Origin: Candidatus Thalassarchaeaceae archaeon
GTDB taxonomy: Archaea; Thermoplasmatota; Poseidoniia; Poseidoniales; Thalassarchaeaceae
Direction of reading: 5' to 3'
Assembly: GCA_029250605.1 (NCBI GenBank)
Contig: JAQXEZ010000008.1
Span: 111,770 to 175,769 of the forward strand
DNA length: 64,000 bases
The position numbers and the translations under genes were made by a program. This document shows, in pieces, positions 32,397 to 41,083 of this stretch. Every line of letters begins with the position of its first letter. Position 1 is the stretch's first letter. The notes beneath the pieces are model-generated. The model saw only the letters and a list, made by a program, of their open reading frames with translations. It was not told where the DNA came from and ran no database searches.

Positions 32397-33227
32397 ATGG
32401 ACACTGGAGAACTGATGCGGGTAGAGCCAAACGAGCTCGCTGAAAAACTCCTGAAAAGGAGGATTATACTAAAGGACAATCTTCCTGGCGTAATACGAAA
32501 TCTGGAAGCTGAAGAAGACTCATTGGCTCCAAAGGTCGATAGGATGAGAAAGGTTTTCGATGATGCAAATAGCAAGGTTGCATCTTTCAAGGAGGAGAGG
32601 GGCCGCTGTCAGAGAGAAGCTGGGGGGTTGATCCCCGAGGTAAAAGATATCAGAGAGAGTCTGATTAACTCCGGGGGGATGATTATCCTAGACCCCCAGT
32701 GGAAAAAGAAAAAACTGCTGGAGCAGATCGAAGAAATAGAGAATAAGATTCAGACCACGGCTCTTGATCACAAATCCGAGAGGAAACTGTTGGAGAAGAG
32801 GAGGGCGCTTATCTCGGAAAACGATAAATGGGTCAAGGATAGAAAGGATTCCAACCCAGAGATGTCCATCTATTTGGCGAAGAACAGGAAGATGTCTGAA
32901 TTATTCAAGAAGGCAGATAAAGCCCATTCTAAGATGATTGAAGCGGTTTCAAAGGCACAACCGATGTATAAGAAGCTGTCAGAATCATCTGGAGAATTAA
33001 AGGAAGTGAAGAGCCAGTTAGATAGGGCCAGGGAATTGCTTTCTCAGAGTGATAAGGCAATTGAATACTGGGAAAAGAGGTTGGAGTTCGGTTTTGGTGA
33101 TATTGGACCGGGGTACCGAGATCTCCTTAGGTCTAGAAAGACAGTTAATGATGGTGGACGATCCTCTTTTGCAAAGAAGACAGGGAAGAAAACCAAGCCA
33201 AGAAAATTAGCAGGTGAAGAAGAATGA
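32397..33227 (+). CDS. coiled-coil protein (COG1340-like)
   Basis: 276 residues from ATG 32397; the frame is open from TTG 32364, but a TATA-like CCTAAAAGG about 27 bases upstream of 32397 favours a leaderless start there. Charged coiled coil over most of its length (LLEQIEEIENKIQTTALDHK; KKLSESSGELKEVKSQLDRA), ending with a basic segment KKTGKKTKPRKLAGEEE, a weaker version of the tail in the neighbouring coiled-coil proteins. The stop overlaps the next gene by four bases (ATGA). Probably one of several paralogues acting together; function unknown. Confidence 0.72.
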   Translation: MDTGELMRVEPNELAEKLLKRRIILKDNLPGVIRNLEAEEDSLAPKVDRMRKVFDDANSKVASFKEERGRCQREAGGLIPEVKDIRESLINSGGMIILDPQWKKKKLLEQIEEIENKIQTTALDHKSERKLLEKRRALISENDKWVKDRKDSNPEMSIYLAKNRKMSELFKKADKAHSKMIEAVSKAQPMYKKLSESSGELKEVKSQLDRARELLSQSDKAIEYWEKRLEFGFGDIGPGYRDLLRSRKTVNDGGRSSFAKKTGKKTKPRKLAGEEE

Positions 33228-34189
33228 GTGAGAGGTCCGAAATGAACAATTGGGGCGATCTCGAGGAATTCGATGCAGAAGGTATCAGTAGGATTGTCAA
33301 AGAAAAGAAGGTTTTGCTGCGCTCCATTGACGGGCAGATTAGAGACCTGCAGTCAGAGAGGAAGGAACAAGTGCATATAATCAAGGCTTTGAGATCTGCA
33401 ATTGTAGGTTTTGAAAATTCTGATTCTGGGAGAAAGAAGTTGCTTGGCGAATTTCACTCATTCAGAAAAATGGCGCAAAAACAGCGCGAGAAGCGGGATT
33501 CGATAAACAAGTGTGTACCACCCCCATCGAAGATTTTAGAAGAGTGGTTGAGTGACACATTCGATTCTTTAACTAACATTGACAATGACTTGACTTCCGT
33601 TCCAATGCTAAATCCAGAGCTAACTGCATTCAGCAGATTCTTTGAGATTCAGGCATCTATTAAGAAAAAGAGAGAGGCAGAGGAGGCACATTCGGATTAT
33701 ATCAAGAAAGTGAGTGAGATGAGGAAAATTTCTTCTAAATTGGATCAAAATAAGGAAGTCTCAAACAAGGTAGTATCAGAACTAAAAGACAATGTAGAGA
33801 TTGAAGAAGATAAAGTTAGCAGGAAAGAAATTAGTCGAATCAGCAAGAGGATTTCATCGATTGATAAGAAGATTGAATCAATGAAAGGGGCCGTGAAGAT
33901 TGAGCGCAAGGAACTGAAAAGAGTTGAGAAATTCTCCAGAATTTCATCTGGCAGGGGGGACTTCTCCAGCATAGAAGATATTCGTGGTATTGCAGCTAAG
34001 GGAGGTGCTCTGAGCACAGATGAATTGGGTGCATTGCTAGAGTCTGGCGGGCTCTCATCGATTTCTGAAACGGGAGAGGAAGAATCCAAAAAGTCGGAAG
34101 AAGCGTCCAAGCCCAGGAAAAAGAGTAGGAAGATAGGAGTCTCCAGAAGAGGTAGTAGGCAAGGCCGAATTGCTACTCGCAGAGAGTAG
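33224..34189 (+). CDS. coiled-coil protein (COG1340-like) with basic tail
   Basis: 321 residues, coiled coil from about 15 to 235 (KKVLLRSIDGQIRDLQSERK; ISKRISSIDKKIESMKGAVK), then a short motif STDELGALLESGGLSSISE similar in position to the C-terminal motif of the paralogues, and a long basic tail KPRKKSRKIGVSRRGSRQGR. Translationally coupled to the preceding coiled-coil gene (ATGA overlap). The tail aligns by eye with that of the 27512-28498 protein and MBF1, pointing to a shared ligand such as RNA or the ribosome; that is an inference. Confidence 0.72.
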   Translation: MSERSEMNNWGDLEEFDAEGISRIVKEKKVLLRSIDGQIRDLQSERKEQVHIIKALRSAIVGFENSDSGRKKLLGEFHSFRKMAQKQREKRDSINKCVPPPSKILEEWLSDTFDSLTNIDNDLTSVPMLNPELTAFSRFFEIQASIKKKREAEEAHSDYIKKVSEMRKISSKLDQNKEVSNKVVSELKDNVEIEEDKVSRKEISRISKRISSIDKKIESMKGAVKIERKELKRVEKFSRISSGRGDFSSIEDIRGIAAKGGALSTDELGALLESGGLSSISETGEEESKKSEEASKPRKKSRKIGVSRRGSRQGRIATRRE

Positions 34190-34252
34190 ATTGATTGAAA
34201 ACTTGGTATTCCTTAAATGGAGACCCAAATTGGAAGTGACAGAGGGACGTAG

Positions 34253-35113
34253 TTGGAGCTCAATCAGTCGAATTATAGTACTGTTTTCGAAACGAAGACT
34301 CAAACAGTTAGCGATAAGCTGGCAGATTTCAAAACACAGCGCGACCAACTTAACGTCAAGGTCAGGGGCCAATTGGACAAGAGGAATGAGATTAATAGCC
34401 AGGTTAAGGAATTGATCACCGAAGTCCAAAAGCAGAAGGCCTTGCGAAATGAGGCAAACAGCAAAGTTGCAGAACTAAGGAAAATTAGACTAGAAAAAAC
34501 AAATGAGTTGAAGGAAATTAGGACTAAACTAAGAAGCTCGGTAGAGAATAAAGATCGTGACTCTGGAAGGAAGAAGAATGGCCAAAATTCTCGGACAGTT
34601 CGTGAGCAGATGAATAAACTAGAGTGGCGCCACCAAACTGGGCAAATTAGCCCAAAAAAGGAGAAGGATTTCTTCACGACAATGAAGAGATTGCAGGCAG
34701 AATTTAAGACACTCAAAAAATCAGAGGAAGCAAGTAGCTCTTCTGTTCTAAAGGAAGTTAAGCAAGCAGAGAAGAGGCAACAGAAGGCACATGACGCTGT
34801 AACTGGTGCTTCAGAGGAATCCGAGGAAGCCCATTCACTGATGATGGAACTTTCAAATGAAGTAGACAGGCTAAGAGGAATGGCAAATTCGGAACATCTT
34901 GGACTAACGTCGACTAAGGGCGATGCCGATGATTTGCATAACAAATATATCATTTCCCTCAGATGCATCCATTCCATGCAAGATATTCTGAAGTTATCGG
35001 GATCAAAGAGGGACCAAGATTCCGAGAGAGTTGATGTAACTGACCTAATGGCTAGGCTGATGGAAGGCCAAACACTATCAGATGAAGATATGATGCTTCT
35101 CCAGAGGAATTAG
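34253..35113 (+). CDS. coiled-coil protein (COG1340-like)
   Basis: 286 residues from TTG 34253; GAGGGACG lies just upstream and a TATA-like CCTTAAATGG at about 34210 suggests a separate promoter. Nearly continuous charged helix (KTQRDQLNVKVRGQLDKRNE; IRLEKTNELKEIRTKLRSSV; MNKLEWRHQTGQISPKKEKD), ending in the family's C-terminal motif DLMARLMEGQTLSDEDMMLL, with no basic tail. Central RTVREQMNKLEWRHQTG is typical of archaeal COG1340 proteins. It converges with the hypothetical gene at 35110. Confidence 0.75.
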   Translation: MELNQSNYSTVFETKTQTVSDKLADFKTQRDQLNVKVRGQLDKRNEINSQVKELITEVQKQKALRNEANSKVAELRKIRLEKTNELKEIRTKLRSSVENKDRDSGRKKNGQNSRTVREQMNKLEWRHQTGQISPKKEKDFFTTMKRLQAEFKTLKKSEEASSSSVLKEVKQAEKRQQKAHDAVTGASEESEEAHSLMMELSNEVDRLRGMANSEHLGLTSTKGDADDLHNKYIISLRCIHSMQDILKLSGSKRDQDSERVDVTDLMARLMEGQTLSDEDMMLLQRN

Positions 35114-36033
35114 TAGTCGTATAGACGACCATTTCTGCCATGCAGTATCTTCTCAGTTTCTAAATGGATTACCCATCCGGGGATCATAATCTTACTATGG
35201 CTGACTATTGCTCTTTCTGAATCCAAAGGCCATTTCTGGAGAAGCATGCTCCGGACAGTTCCTGAAACACCACTCTTTACTGAATTCCCTCGCCTTCTTT
35301 CCTCTATGACTTTGGACAATTCTTCGTTAATTCTATCCGGAGCTAGCCAATTGATATCTTGCGGTTCAATCGTCCTCAGAATGGGGGCATGCTGAAGGTT
35401 CTGGATGTCATTTAGTAGAGTCACAGTTTTTGACCATGGGTCCTCTAGAATCGTCCATTCACCGGATTCAATTTCACCGTTGGGACCATGCAATTCACCC
35501 AATACCGACCATAGCCGTGCAGAGATTAGGACAGGAGTAGACGAGACTCCCTCCATCCCTCTTTGGGCAGACCAAGATTTGACCTCAATGGCTGGTTTCA
35601 GAACTAGAATTTTCTCAATTTTTCTTTCATGGCCATACTCCTCCATTCTTGCTCGGTCATCTTCATCCTTAGCAGCTGCAATCAAGTCACCAGAAAGAAC
35701 CGCCTTACCGATCCACGATGAAATGTCTTCTGGTTCGAGAATTATGAAATCGAAAGTATCTACTGAGTGGCATTCTGATTGAACCGGCCTTTCACTGAGA
35801 ATTAGGTTCAATCCACTAGGTGCATCCATTCCAAACCTGATAATCTCACTCTTAGTTATCGGCAATATGCCCGCTCGAGCATGCCAGATGAAAACCTCGT
35901 TTGAGTGGATTTCTAGTTCTGGGATAGACGTCGCCACTCCGAAGCAGGTGAATCCGTGAGGAGAAAAGACCACATTATGGGTTCGGAGATTAACAGATTT
36001 TATTCCGATTAAATCTCGCAACGCCGCTTCCAT
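35110..36033 (-). CDS. hypothetical protein, unknown function
   Basis: 307 residues from ATG 36033 (MEAALRDLIGIKSVNLRTHN). The frame is open to 36072, but the polymerase-operon T-run terminator covers that upstream part, so the internal ATG is preferred. Soluble, no signal, membrane segment or metal motif. Readable features are a mixed strand/helix N-terminal half with VFIWHARAGILPITKSEIIR, an acidic central part, and a C-terminal helix containing INEELSKVIEERRRG. No family was recognised. It lies directly downstream of rpl30e on the same strand, behind a likely terminator. Confidence 0.6.
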   Translation of the reverse strand: MEAALRDLIGIKSVNLRTHNVVFSPHGFTCFGVATSIPELEIHSNEVFIWHARAGILPITKSEIIRFGMDAPSGLNLILSERPVQSECHSVDTFDFIILEPEDISSWIGKAVLSGDLIAAAKDEDDRARMEEYGHERKIEKILVLKPAIEVKSWSAQRGMEGVSSTPVLISARLWSVLGELHGPNGEIESGEWTILEDPWSKTVTLLNDIQNLQHAPILRTIEPQDINWLAPDRINEELSKVIEERRRGNSVKSGVSGTVRSMLLQKWPLDSERAIVSHSKIMIPGWVIHLETEKILHGRNGRLYDY

Positions 36034-36065
36034 GGAGATTGGCCAGTGGGTCTGACTTTGAAGAA

Positions 36066-36079
36066 AACCCAAAAAAATT
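36066..36079 (-). terminator. U-run terminator of RNA polymerase operon
   Basis: On the minus strand, 24 bases after the rpl30e stop, the transcript reads AATTTTTTTGGGTTTTC: seven T then four T. U-runs of this kind end archaeal transcripts. It separates the rpoH-rpoB-rpoA1-rpoA2-rpl30e unit from the hypothetical gene. Confidence 0.55.
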
Positions 36080-36101
36080 GTTCTTGGGGGGGATTATTCC
36101 A

Positions 36102-36398
36102 TCAAAGGTTAGGGGCGAGCTGAAGTAAATCGCTTTGTCCGGCATCGATGATGCAAAGAGAGCTTACTGGGAATGGTTTTCCGCATGCTGCGCCAAGTTG
36201 CCTGTTCACCATGGTAACCTGGTGCATAGGCACGGATGGGTGTGAATTTCTCAATTCATCGATAAATGACTCTGGGCAATTAGCGGCAACGAGTACCATT
36301 TTGGCCTCGCCCCTGGTGCACTCAGATGATGTTTGCCTTTGGCCGAAAACAATGTTACCAGTGTTTATTCCTTGCTTCAATTGTCTAGCAATGTCCAT
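36102..36398 (-). CDS. rpl30e: 50S ribosomal protein L30e
   Basis: 98 residues of the L7Ae/L30e fold: MDIARQLKQGINTGNIVFGQ, KMVLVAANCPESF, MHQVTMVNRQLGAACGKPFP and the closing SLCIIDAGQSDLL. It binds kink-turn RNA in the ribosome. It follows rpoA2 by nine bases, matching the conserved archaeal order rpoA''-L30e; the usual next genes (nusA, rps12, rps7) are absent here. Confidence 0.95.
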   Translation of the reverse strand: MDIARQLKQGINTGNIVFGQRQTSSECTRGEAKMVLVAANCPESFIDELRNSHPSVPMHQVTMVNRQLGAACGKPFPVSSLCIIDAGQSDLLQLAPNL

Positions 36399-36407
36399 TC
36401 GTTCACC

Positions 36408-37988
36408 TCAATTAGTTTCCTGGGGTATGTAGAACAACTCGACGCTGCCCGTACCCAAAGCTACTGGCTGGCCGACAATGATGTTCTCAGTCACACCAGA
36501 TAGCATGTCCCTTTCACCAATTACTCCAGCCTTCAATAGGTGAGTCACAGTAACTTCGAAAGCCGATCTGGCAAGAATTGAGTGCTTGGTCCCGCTGACT
36601 CCATGCCGACCTATGGCCCTAACTTCCCCTCCGGTTGTCATTACGTCTGAAACCATGATGAGGTGCCTAACGTCAACATCAAGACCCGCTCCTTCCAAGG
36701 TGTCCCACATTTCGTTAATAATTGCTTGACGGGCTGCTTCGATCCCTAGGTAGTCATGGATCTCATTGATATTGTTGGTGTAAGTTCTAGATCTATCTAT
36801 TCCATCGAACTCGCTGACCTTCGAAAGGTTTGACCCAATGGTGGAAATGTAGTACTCGCCCGTGTTAGTCATTGGTCCTTGGACAGTTGCCCTACTGATT
36901 CCTGGTAGACCCTTCAAACGGAGTTTCTTGATCTTGTCTTCAAGTTGGAGAAGAGCTGTGTATGTTGGTGGATCGGATGCTAAATCGGCCAGATCCTCTT
37001 CCTTTATTATACCGGGAATGATTCTGAGTGACTTTGGACGGTCCTCGTTATCGGCTTGAACGTAAAGTCGGAGTGCGCGGGAAAGTTTGTCCCTCACCTC
37101 AGCCCCATTCATCTTCTTCAGCCTCATATTGCTATTGTTCAATTGGAGGACGATGTTCCTCTGGGCGACGTCAACGTCGATAGTGGCAATATCAATTGCA
37201 GTAGTGGTCTCGATTGCAGCTGCTAAATCCCTGACTAGCTTCTCATTAGTCCTTAGGGGATTGTTTTTGGAATTCTTCTCATCCATGTAAATTATCATGG
37301 TTGGTGTCTTGGGTACCTTTCTCGCATCGACGATCTCGATAATCCTTGGAAGACCCTGTGTGACGTTTACAGTTGCCACACCGGCATAGTGGAAAGTACG
37401 CATAGTCATCTGCGTACCAGGTTCGCCAATTGACTGGGCGGTAGTGATGCCTACGGCTTCGTGAGGAACTGCCTTAGAATCCATGTAGAAATTGTATGCA
37501 GAGGTGATTATCTTCTTTGCCTTGGCATCGGTCAATTTCTTCTCCCCCCTGTTGTGGAGCCCCTTTACTAGTTGATCAATCATCCTTGGAGTCATTTTCG
37601 AACCTGTTTTTGTTGCGGCTTTGTTTAGTTGGATATACATCTCATCTTCGTGGTCAATGTCACGGATAAGTTGTGCCATTTTCGAATCATAGTCGTAATC
37701 CTGCAACGGTAGAGAGCGCGTAGTTCTTCTTCGTCTAGAGGCGGTTCGACGCCTTACAACCGTCTTCTCAGTACTTGCAGTAGAGGATCTAGATGATTTT
37801 ATGGAGCTTGCCATTACACCGTGGATTTTCTGAGATGTTCCCGAGTCTATCCCGCAGATCTGAGCAATTTGCCCGGGAGAGAGTCCCTTAACGTCATCCC
37901 ACTTTCTGTCATCCGCTAGCTTGTGTGCGTACTCCTCCTCGATGCCGAGATCCATCAATTTCTTCTTTGTTGCACTCTTAACGACCAT
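36408..37988 (-). CDS. rpoA2: RNA polymerase subunit A'' with extra N-terminal domain
   Basis: 526 residues from ATG 37988, which overlaps the rpoA1 stop by one base (TGATG). Archaeal A'' is usually 380-400. The conserved core starts at about residue 130: [20 protein letters not shown], then [19 protein letters not shown] and the trigger-loop/jaw regions, ending [11 protein letters not shown]. Ahead of it are about 60 residues resembling a helix-hairpin-helix module ([40 protein letters not shown]) and an Arg-rich linker ([13 protein letters not shown]). The same module starts RpoH in this operon. It probably contacts nucleic acid or another polymerase component. Confidence 0.96.
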   Translation of the reverse strand: MVVKSATKKKLMDLGIEEEYAHKLADDRKWDDVKGLSPGQIAQICGIDSGTSQKIHGVMASSIKSSRSSTASTEKTVVRRRTASRRRRTTRSLPLQDYDYDSKMAQLIRDIDHEDEMYIQLNKAATKTGSKMTPRMIDQLVKGLHNRGEKKLTDAKAKKIITSAYNFYMDSKAVPHEAVGITTAQSIGEPGTQMTMRTFHYAGVATVNVTQGLPRIIEIVDARKVPKTPTMIIYMDEKNSKNNPLRTNEKLVRDLAAAIETTTAIDIATIDVDVAQRNIVLQLNNSNMRLKKMNGAEVRDKLSRALRLYVQADNEDRPKSLRIIPGIIKEEDLADLASDPPTYTALLQLEDKIKKLRLKGLPGISRATVQGPMTNTGEYYISTIGSNLSKVSEFDGIDRSRTYTNNINEIHDYLGIEAARQAIINEMWDTLEGAGLDVDVRHLIMVSDVMTTGGEVRAIGRHGVSGTKHSILARSAFEVTVTHLLKAGVIGERDMLSGVTENIIVGQPVALGTGSVELFYIPQETN

Positions 37989-40900
37989 CAATTAGCACCT
38001 CCCAATGCGTCATTCAGAACTTGGTCGACGTCGAAAGGACTTCCCTTTCTACTTCTGGCTGGGTCTGTGCCATCCTCGCCATATTCGAATTGGATGATTC
38101 TATTAGCAGTGTTCCTAACTGAGGTCATCGTATCGTTTGCGACCTTTAGGTCGTCCATTGCATTAATCAGGCGCCTTTGCATGTATCCGGATTTGCTCGT
38201 CCTTACGGCTGTATCAACCAGGGACTCCCTACCCGATACGGACAGCATGAAGAACTCTGTAGGCTCTAGTCCCCTCTTGAAGGAAGAAGACACGAAGCCT
38301 TTCTCCTTGGAACCCTTTACCTTCCTTGGGAAGTGAGATAGGACACGGTCTTGGTATCCTCTCTCGAGCCTCTTACCTCTGACTTTCGGCTGACCGATTG
38401 ATCCGGCCATCATCGCTAGGTTATCCATAGAACCTCGAGCACCGGAAGTAGCCATCAGTACCGCTGAGTTGTCATCGCCCAGTTCTTTCTTTGCCACATT
38501 ACCGGTCTCGGCCTTGGCGGCATCCAGGATAGTGAGGATATTCTCTTCAAGGGTCTCATGAGGGGTTCGACCCGGGCGAGCCTCGTATTTCCTACCATCC
38601 TTTCCGAATTTCTCCAATTCTGCATCTACGTCGGAGCTGGCCTGAGAGTTGATTCTAGCAATCTCGTCCTTGGCCTCTGGAGGGAGGTCCTCGTCGTCAA
38701 TTCCAGTAGTGAAGCCCATTGATGTGCAAATTGCGATAGTCATCTTCGTCATCTTGTTGATGAAATCTGCTCCCACATCATTTCCGTGAGTCTGGACTAC
38801 TGCATCTAGAAGGCGTCCGTCCTCGGCACCGATTCCTCTCTTGTCAATTGATCCAGAAACATCACCTTTGGTCACGTGAACGTCTTCGCCGGCTCTATTC
38901 TTGAAGTTGAGGCTGAAGCCTCCGAGGACCAATAGGCTGAATATCTGATTTCCGAGGAATCCAGTCTGTCCGTTTCTCTCGACAGTTTCGGGCAGGTCTC
39001 CCTCCCAACTAATTGAGCTCAAGACGTCCATTGCCACATGCATGGGCAGGAATGCCTCCCCATGGGTGAGAAGGTATGCACCAGTGATGTGGTCATGTAT
39101 TCCTCCGATTACGCTACCTCCGTACCTTGGGGAGATTATGTGCTCTTGGACTCGCATCAGTATTCTAGCCTCAGCTCTGGCTTCCTCGCTCTGGATAACG
39201 TGGAGATTCATTTCGTCGCCGTCGAAATCTGCATTGTAGGGAGTGCAATCGGCTAGATTGAACCTGAATGTCTTGCCATCCATGACTCTTATTTCGTGGA
39301 CGAGCATTGACATCCTGTGTAGGGATGGTTGGCGATTGAAGATGGTTACGTCACCGTCGATAAGATGCCTTTCAACGACGACACCCGGACGAGGGTTGCC
39401 TTCTCTGTCATATGTGCTTAATCTGTCTTCTGTTTCCGTGGGGTAGACATTTCCATGCTCGTCCTCAATCTCCGGACTACCACAGTGCGGGCACTTGACC
39501 TCTAGGTGCTCTGGAAGATATTCTTCGGGGTTATTTACCTCCCACTTCCACCTATAGTGAATTGCTGCATCGGGGTCATCTTCGGCTAATGGCTTACCAT
39601 TGCCCCCCTCGCCCCTGAGGTTCGATAGTGTCCCATCGAGATTAACACTCCATTCGGGAATTAGTAAATCGGTCATCGGATCTCTCCGCATCTGCTCTCT
39701 CAGAACAAGTCCGGGAAGGAAGTTGGGTGCTGGTAGCACCTCATTCAAGTCAGGTCTGTACCCCGTGTAGGGTTCTTCCTCGCTTCCCGAATGGCATTCG
39801 GGGTTCAAGCATCTGAAGCCGGCCCAGATGTACTTGGTCCTATCAGTGATCCTCACTCTGAATCTGTCGCCTCTGATGATATAGTTCACACCCGGGTGGA
39901 CATCTGGGCCACGTAGGACCATCTGCCTCAGTTGTTCGCGGTTTCTGCTCGTTGCCCTGATGGGGACGGTAAGTTCCTTTGCGGTCTTTACAGGCACGCC
40001 GACTTCATTTATTCCAAGATTCGGGTCAGGGCTGATTACTGTTCTTGCGCAGAAGTTCACCCTTTTACCTGACAGGTTGCTTCTGAATCTTCCTTCTTTG
40101 CCCTTTAGTCTCTGGGAAAGAGTCTTGAGTGGGCGTCCGGAACGATGCCTTGCTGGAGGAATTCCACTAGTTTGATTGTCGAAGTATGTAGTACAGTGAT
40201 ATTGGAGAAGTTCCCAGAGATCTTCCACGATGAGTTGTGGAGCACCTGAATCTCGATTCTCCCTCAGTCGCTGATTAATCCTTAGAACATCGACCAACTT
40301 GTGTGTCAAGTCGTCTTCTGATCTGTCGCCACTCTCTAGTGTGATTGATGGCCTGACGGTTATTGGTGGGACGGGTAGGACCTTCATTATCGTCCATTCC
40401 GGCCTGCTGACGTCGCTCTCCATTCCAACGAAAATTAGATGCTCGTCGGGAATTTTCTCAAGCCATTCCCTGATATCGCGGGCATTCAGCTTGTGCTCTC
40501 CCTTGTCAGCCTTCTTTTCTTTGAAGGTCGTAGGTTTGTCCAAGACGATCTTTCCTTGTTCAGCACCGCAATGCATGCAGATTGCCCTCTTTGCACCAGC
40601 ACAGAGATTCTCAATATCCTTGATTATCTTCTTGAACTCCCTTCCTCCAACTCCATGCTTCAGTATGATGTCATTTACACGGTCCCTGTAGTAGTCCTGT
40701 TCAGACTTCTCGGGATCGGTTGGATGGGACTCTGGTGCATCAAGCAGTAGAACTTTGCTGCAAGAGTTACAGGTAGTCTTCAGGCATGTCTTGATTAACC
40801 CAGTAAAACCGATATGCATTACTGGGAGTTCGAGGGCAATGTGTCCGAAGTGGCTTGGGCACTCCTCGTGCTTGTTGCCGCAGGTTTCACATCTGATCCC

Positions 40901-41083
40901 AGGATCAATTACACCCATCTTGGGATCCATTAGTCCCTGCTTGAATGCGTGTCCATCGTCCTTGTAGGTATCTGCAGTCTTGACCTCGACGGAAGACATC
41001 TTCCTTATTTCGTTGGGATCCATCAATGTGAATCTAATAGAGTCAATCCTCTTTGGTATCTTGGCTGCATCTCGGGCACTCAT
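37988..41083 (-). CDS. rpoA1: RNA polymerase subunit A' with cysteine-containing insert
   Basis: 1031 residues; archaeal A' is usually 870-910. The N-terminal zinc sites are [17 protein letters not shown] (residues 65-81) and C105/C108 with CMHCG (169-172). The catalytic loop [14 protein letters not shown] (616-629) carries the three Mg-binding Asp, preceded by ERHLIDGD and [11 protein letters not shown]. Between residues about 418 and 560 there is an insert absent from the usual A', with CLNPEC (425-430) and CPHCG (531-535), which could form a zinc ribbon, and [15 protein letters not shown] between them. Start ATG overlaps the rpoB stop by four bases (ATGA). Confidence 0.97.
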   Translation of the reverse strand: MSARDAAKIPKRIDSIRFTLMDPNEIRKMSSVEVKTADTYKDDGHAFKQGLMDPKMGVIDPGIRCETCGNKHEECPSHFGHIALELPVMHIGFTGLIKTCLKTTCNSCSKVLLLDAPESHPTDPEKSEQDYYRDRVNDIILKHGVGGREFKKIIKDIENLCAGAKRAICMHCGAEQGKIVLDKPTTFKEKKADKGEHKLNARDIREWLEKIPDEHLIFVGMESDVSRPEWTIMKVLPVPPITVRPSITLESGDRSEDDLTHKLVDVLRINQRLRENRDSGAPQLIVEDLWELLQYHCTTYFDNQTSGIPPARHRSGRPLKTLSQRLKGKEGRFRSNLSGKRVNFCARTVISPDPNLGINEVGVPVKTAKELTVPIRATSRNREQLRQMVLRGPDVHPGVNYIIRGDRFRVRITDRTKYIWAGFRCLNPECHSGSEEEPYTGYRPDLNEVLPAPNFLPGLVLREQMRRDPMTDLLIPEWSVNLDGTLSNLRGEGGNGKPLAEDDPDAAIHYRWKWEVNNPEEYLPEHLEVKCPHCGSPEIEDEHGNVYPTETEDRLSTYDREGNPRPGVVVERHLIDGDVTIFNRQPSLHRMSMLVHEIRVMDGKTFRFNLADCTPYNADFDGDEMNLHVIQSEEARAEARILMRVQEHIISPRYGGSVIGGIHDHITGAYLLTHGEAFLPMHVAMDVLSSISWEGDLPETVERNGQTGFLGNQIFSLLVLGGFSLNFKNRAGEDVHVTKGDVSGSIDKRGIGAEDGRLLDAVVQTHGNDVGADFINKMTKMTIAICTSMGFTTGIDDEDLPPEAKDEIARINSQASSDVDAELEKFGKDGRKYEARPGRTPHETLEENILTILDAAKAETGNVAKKELGDDNSAVLMATSGARGSMDNLAMMAGSIGQPKVRGKRLERGYQDRVLSHFPRKVKGSKEKGFVSSSFKRGLEPTEFFMLSVSGRESLVDTAVRTSKSGYMQRRLINAMDDLKVANDTMTSVRNTANRIIQFEYGEDGTDPARSRKGSPFDVDQVLNDALGGAN

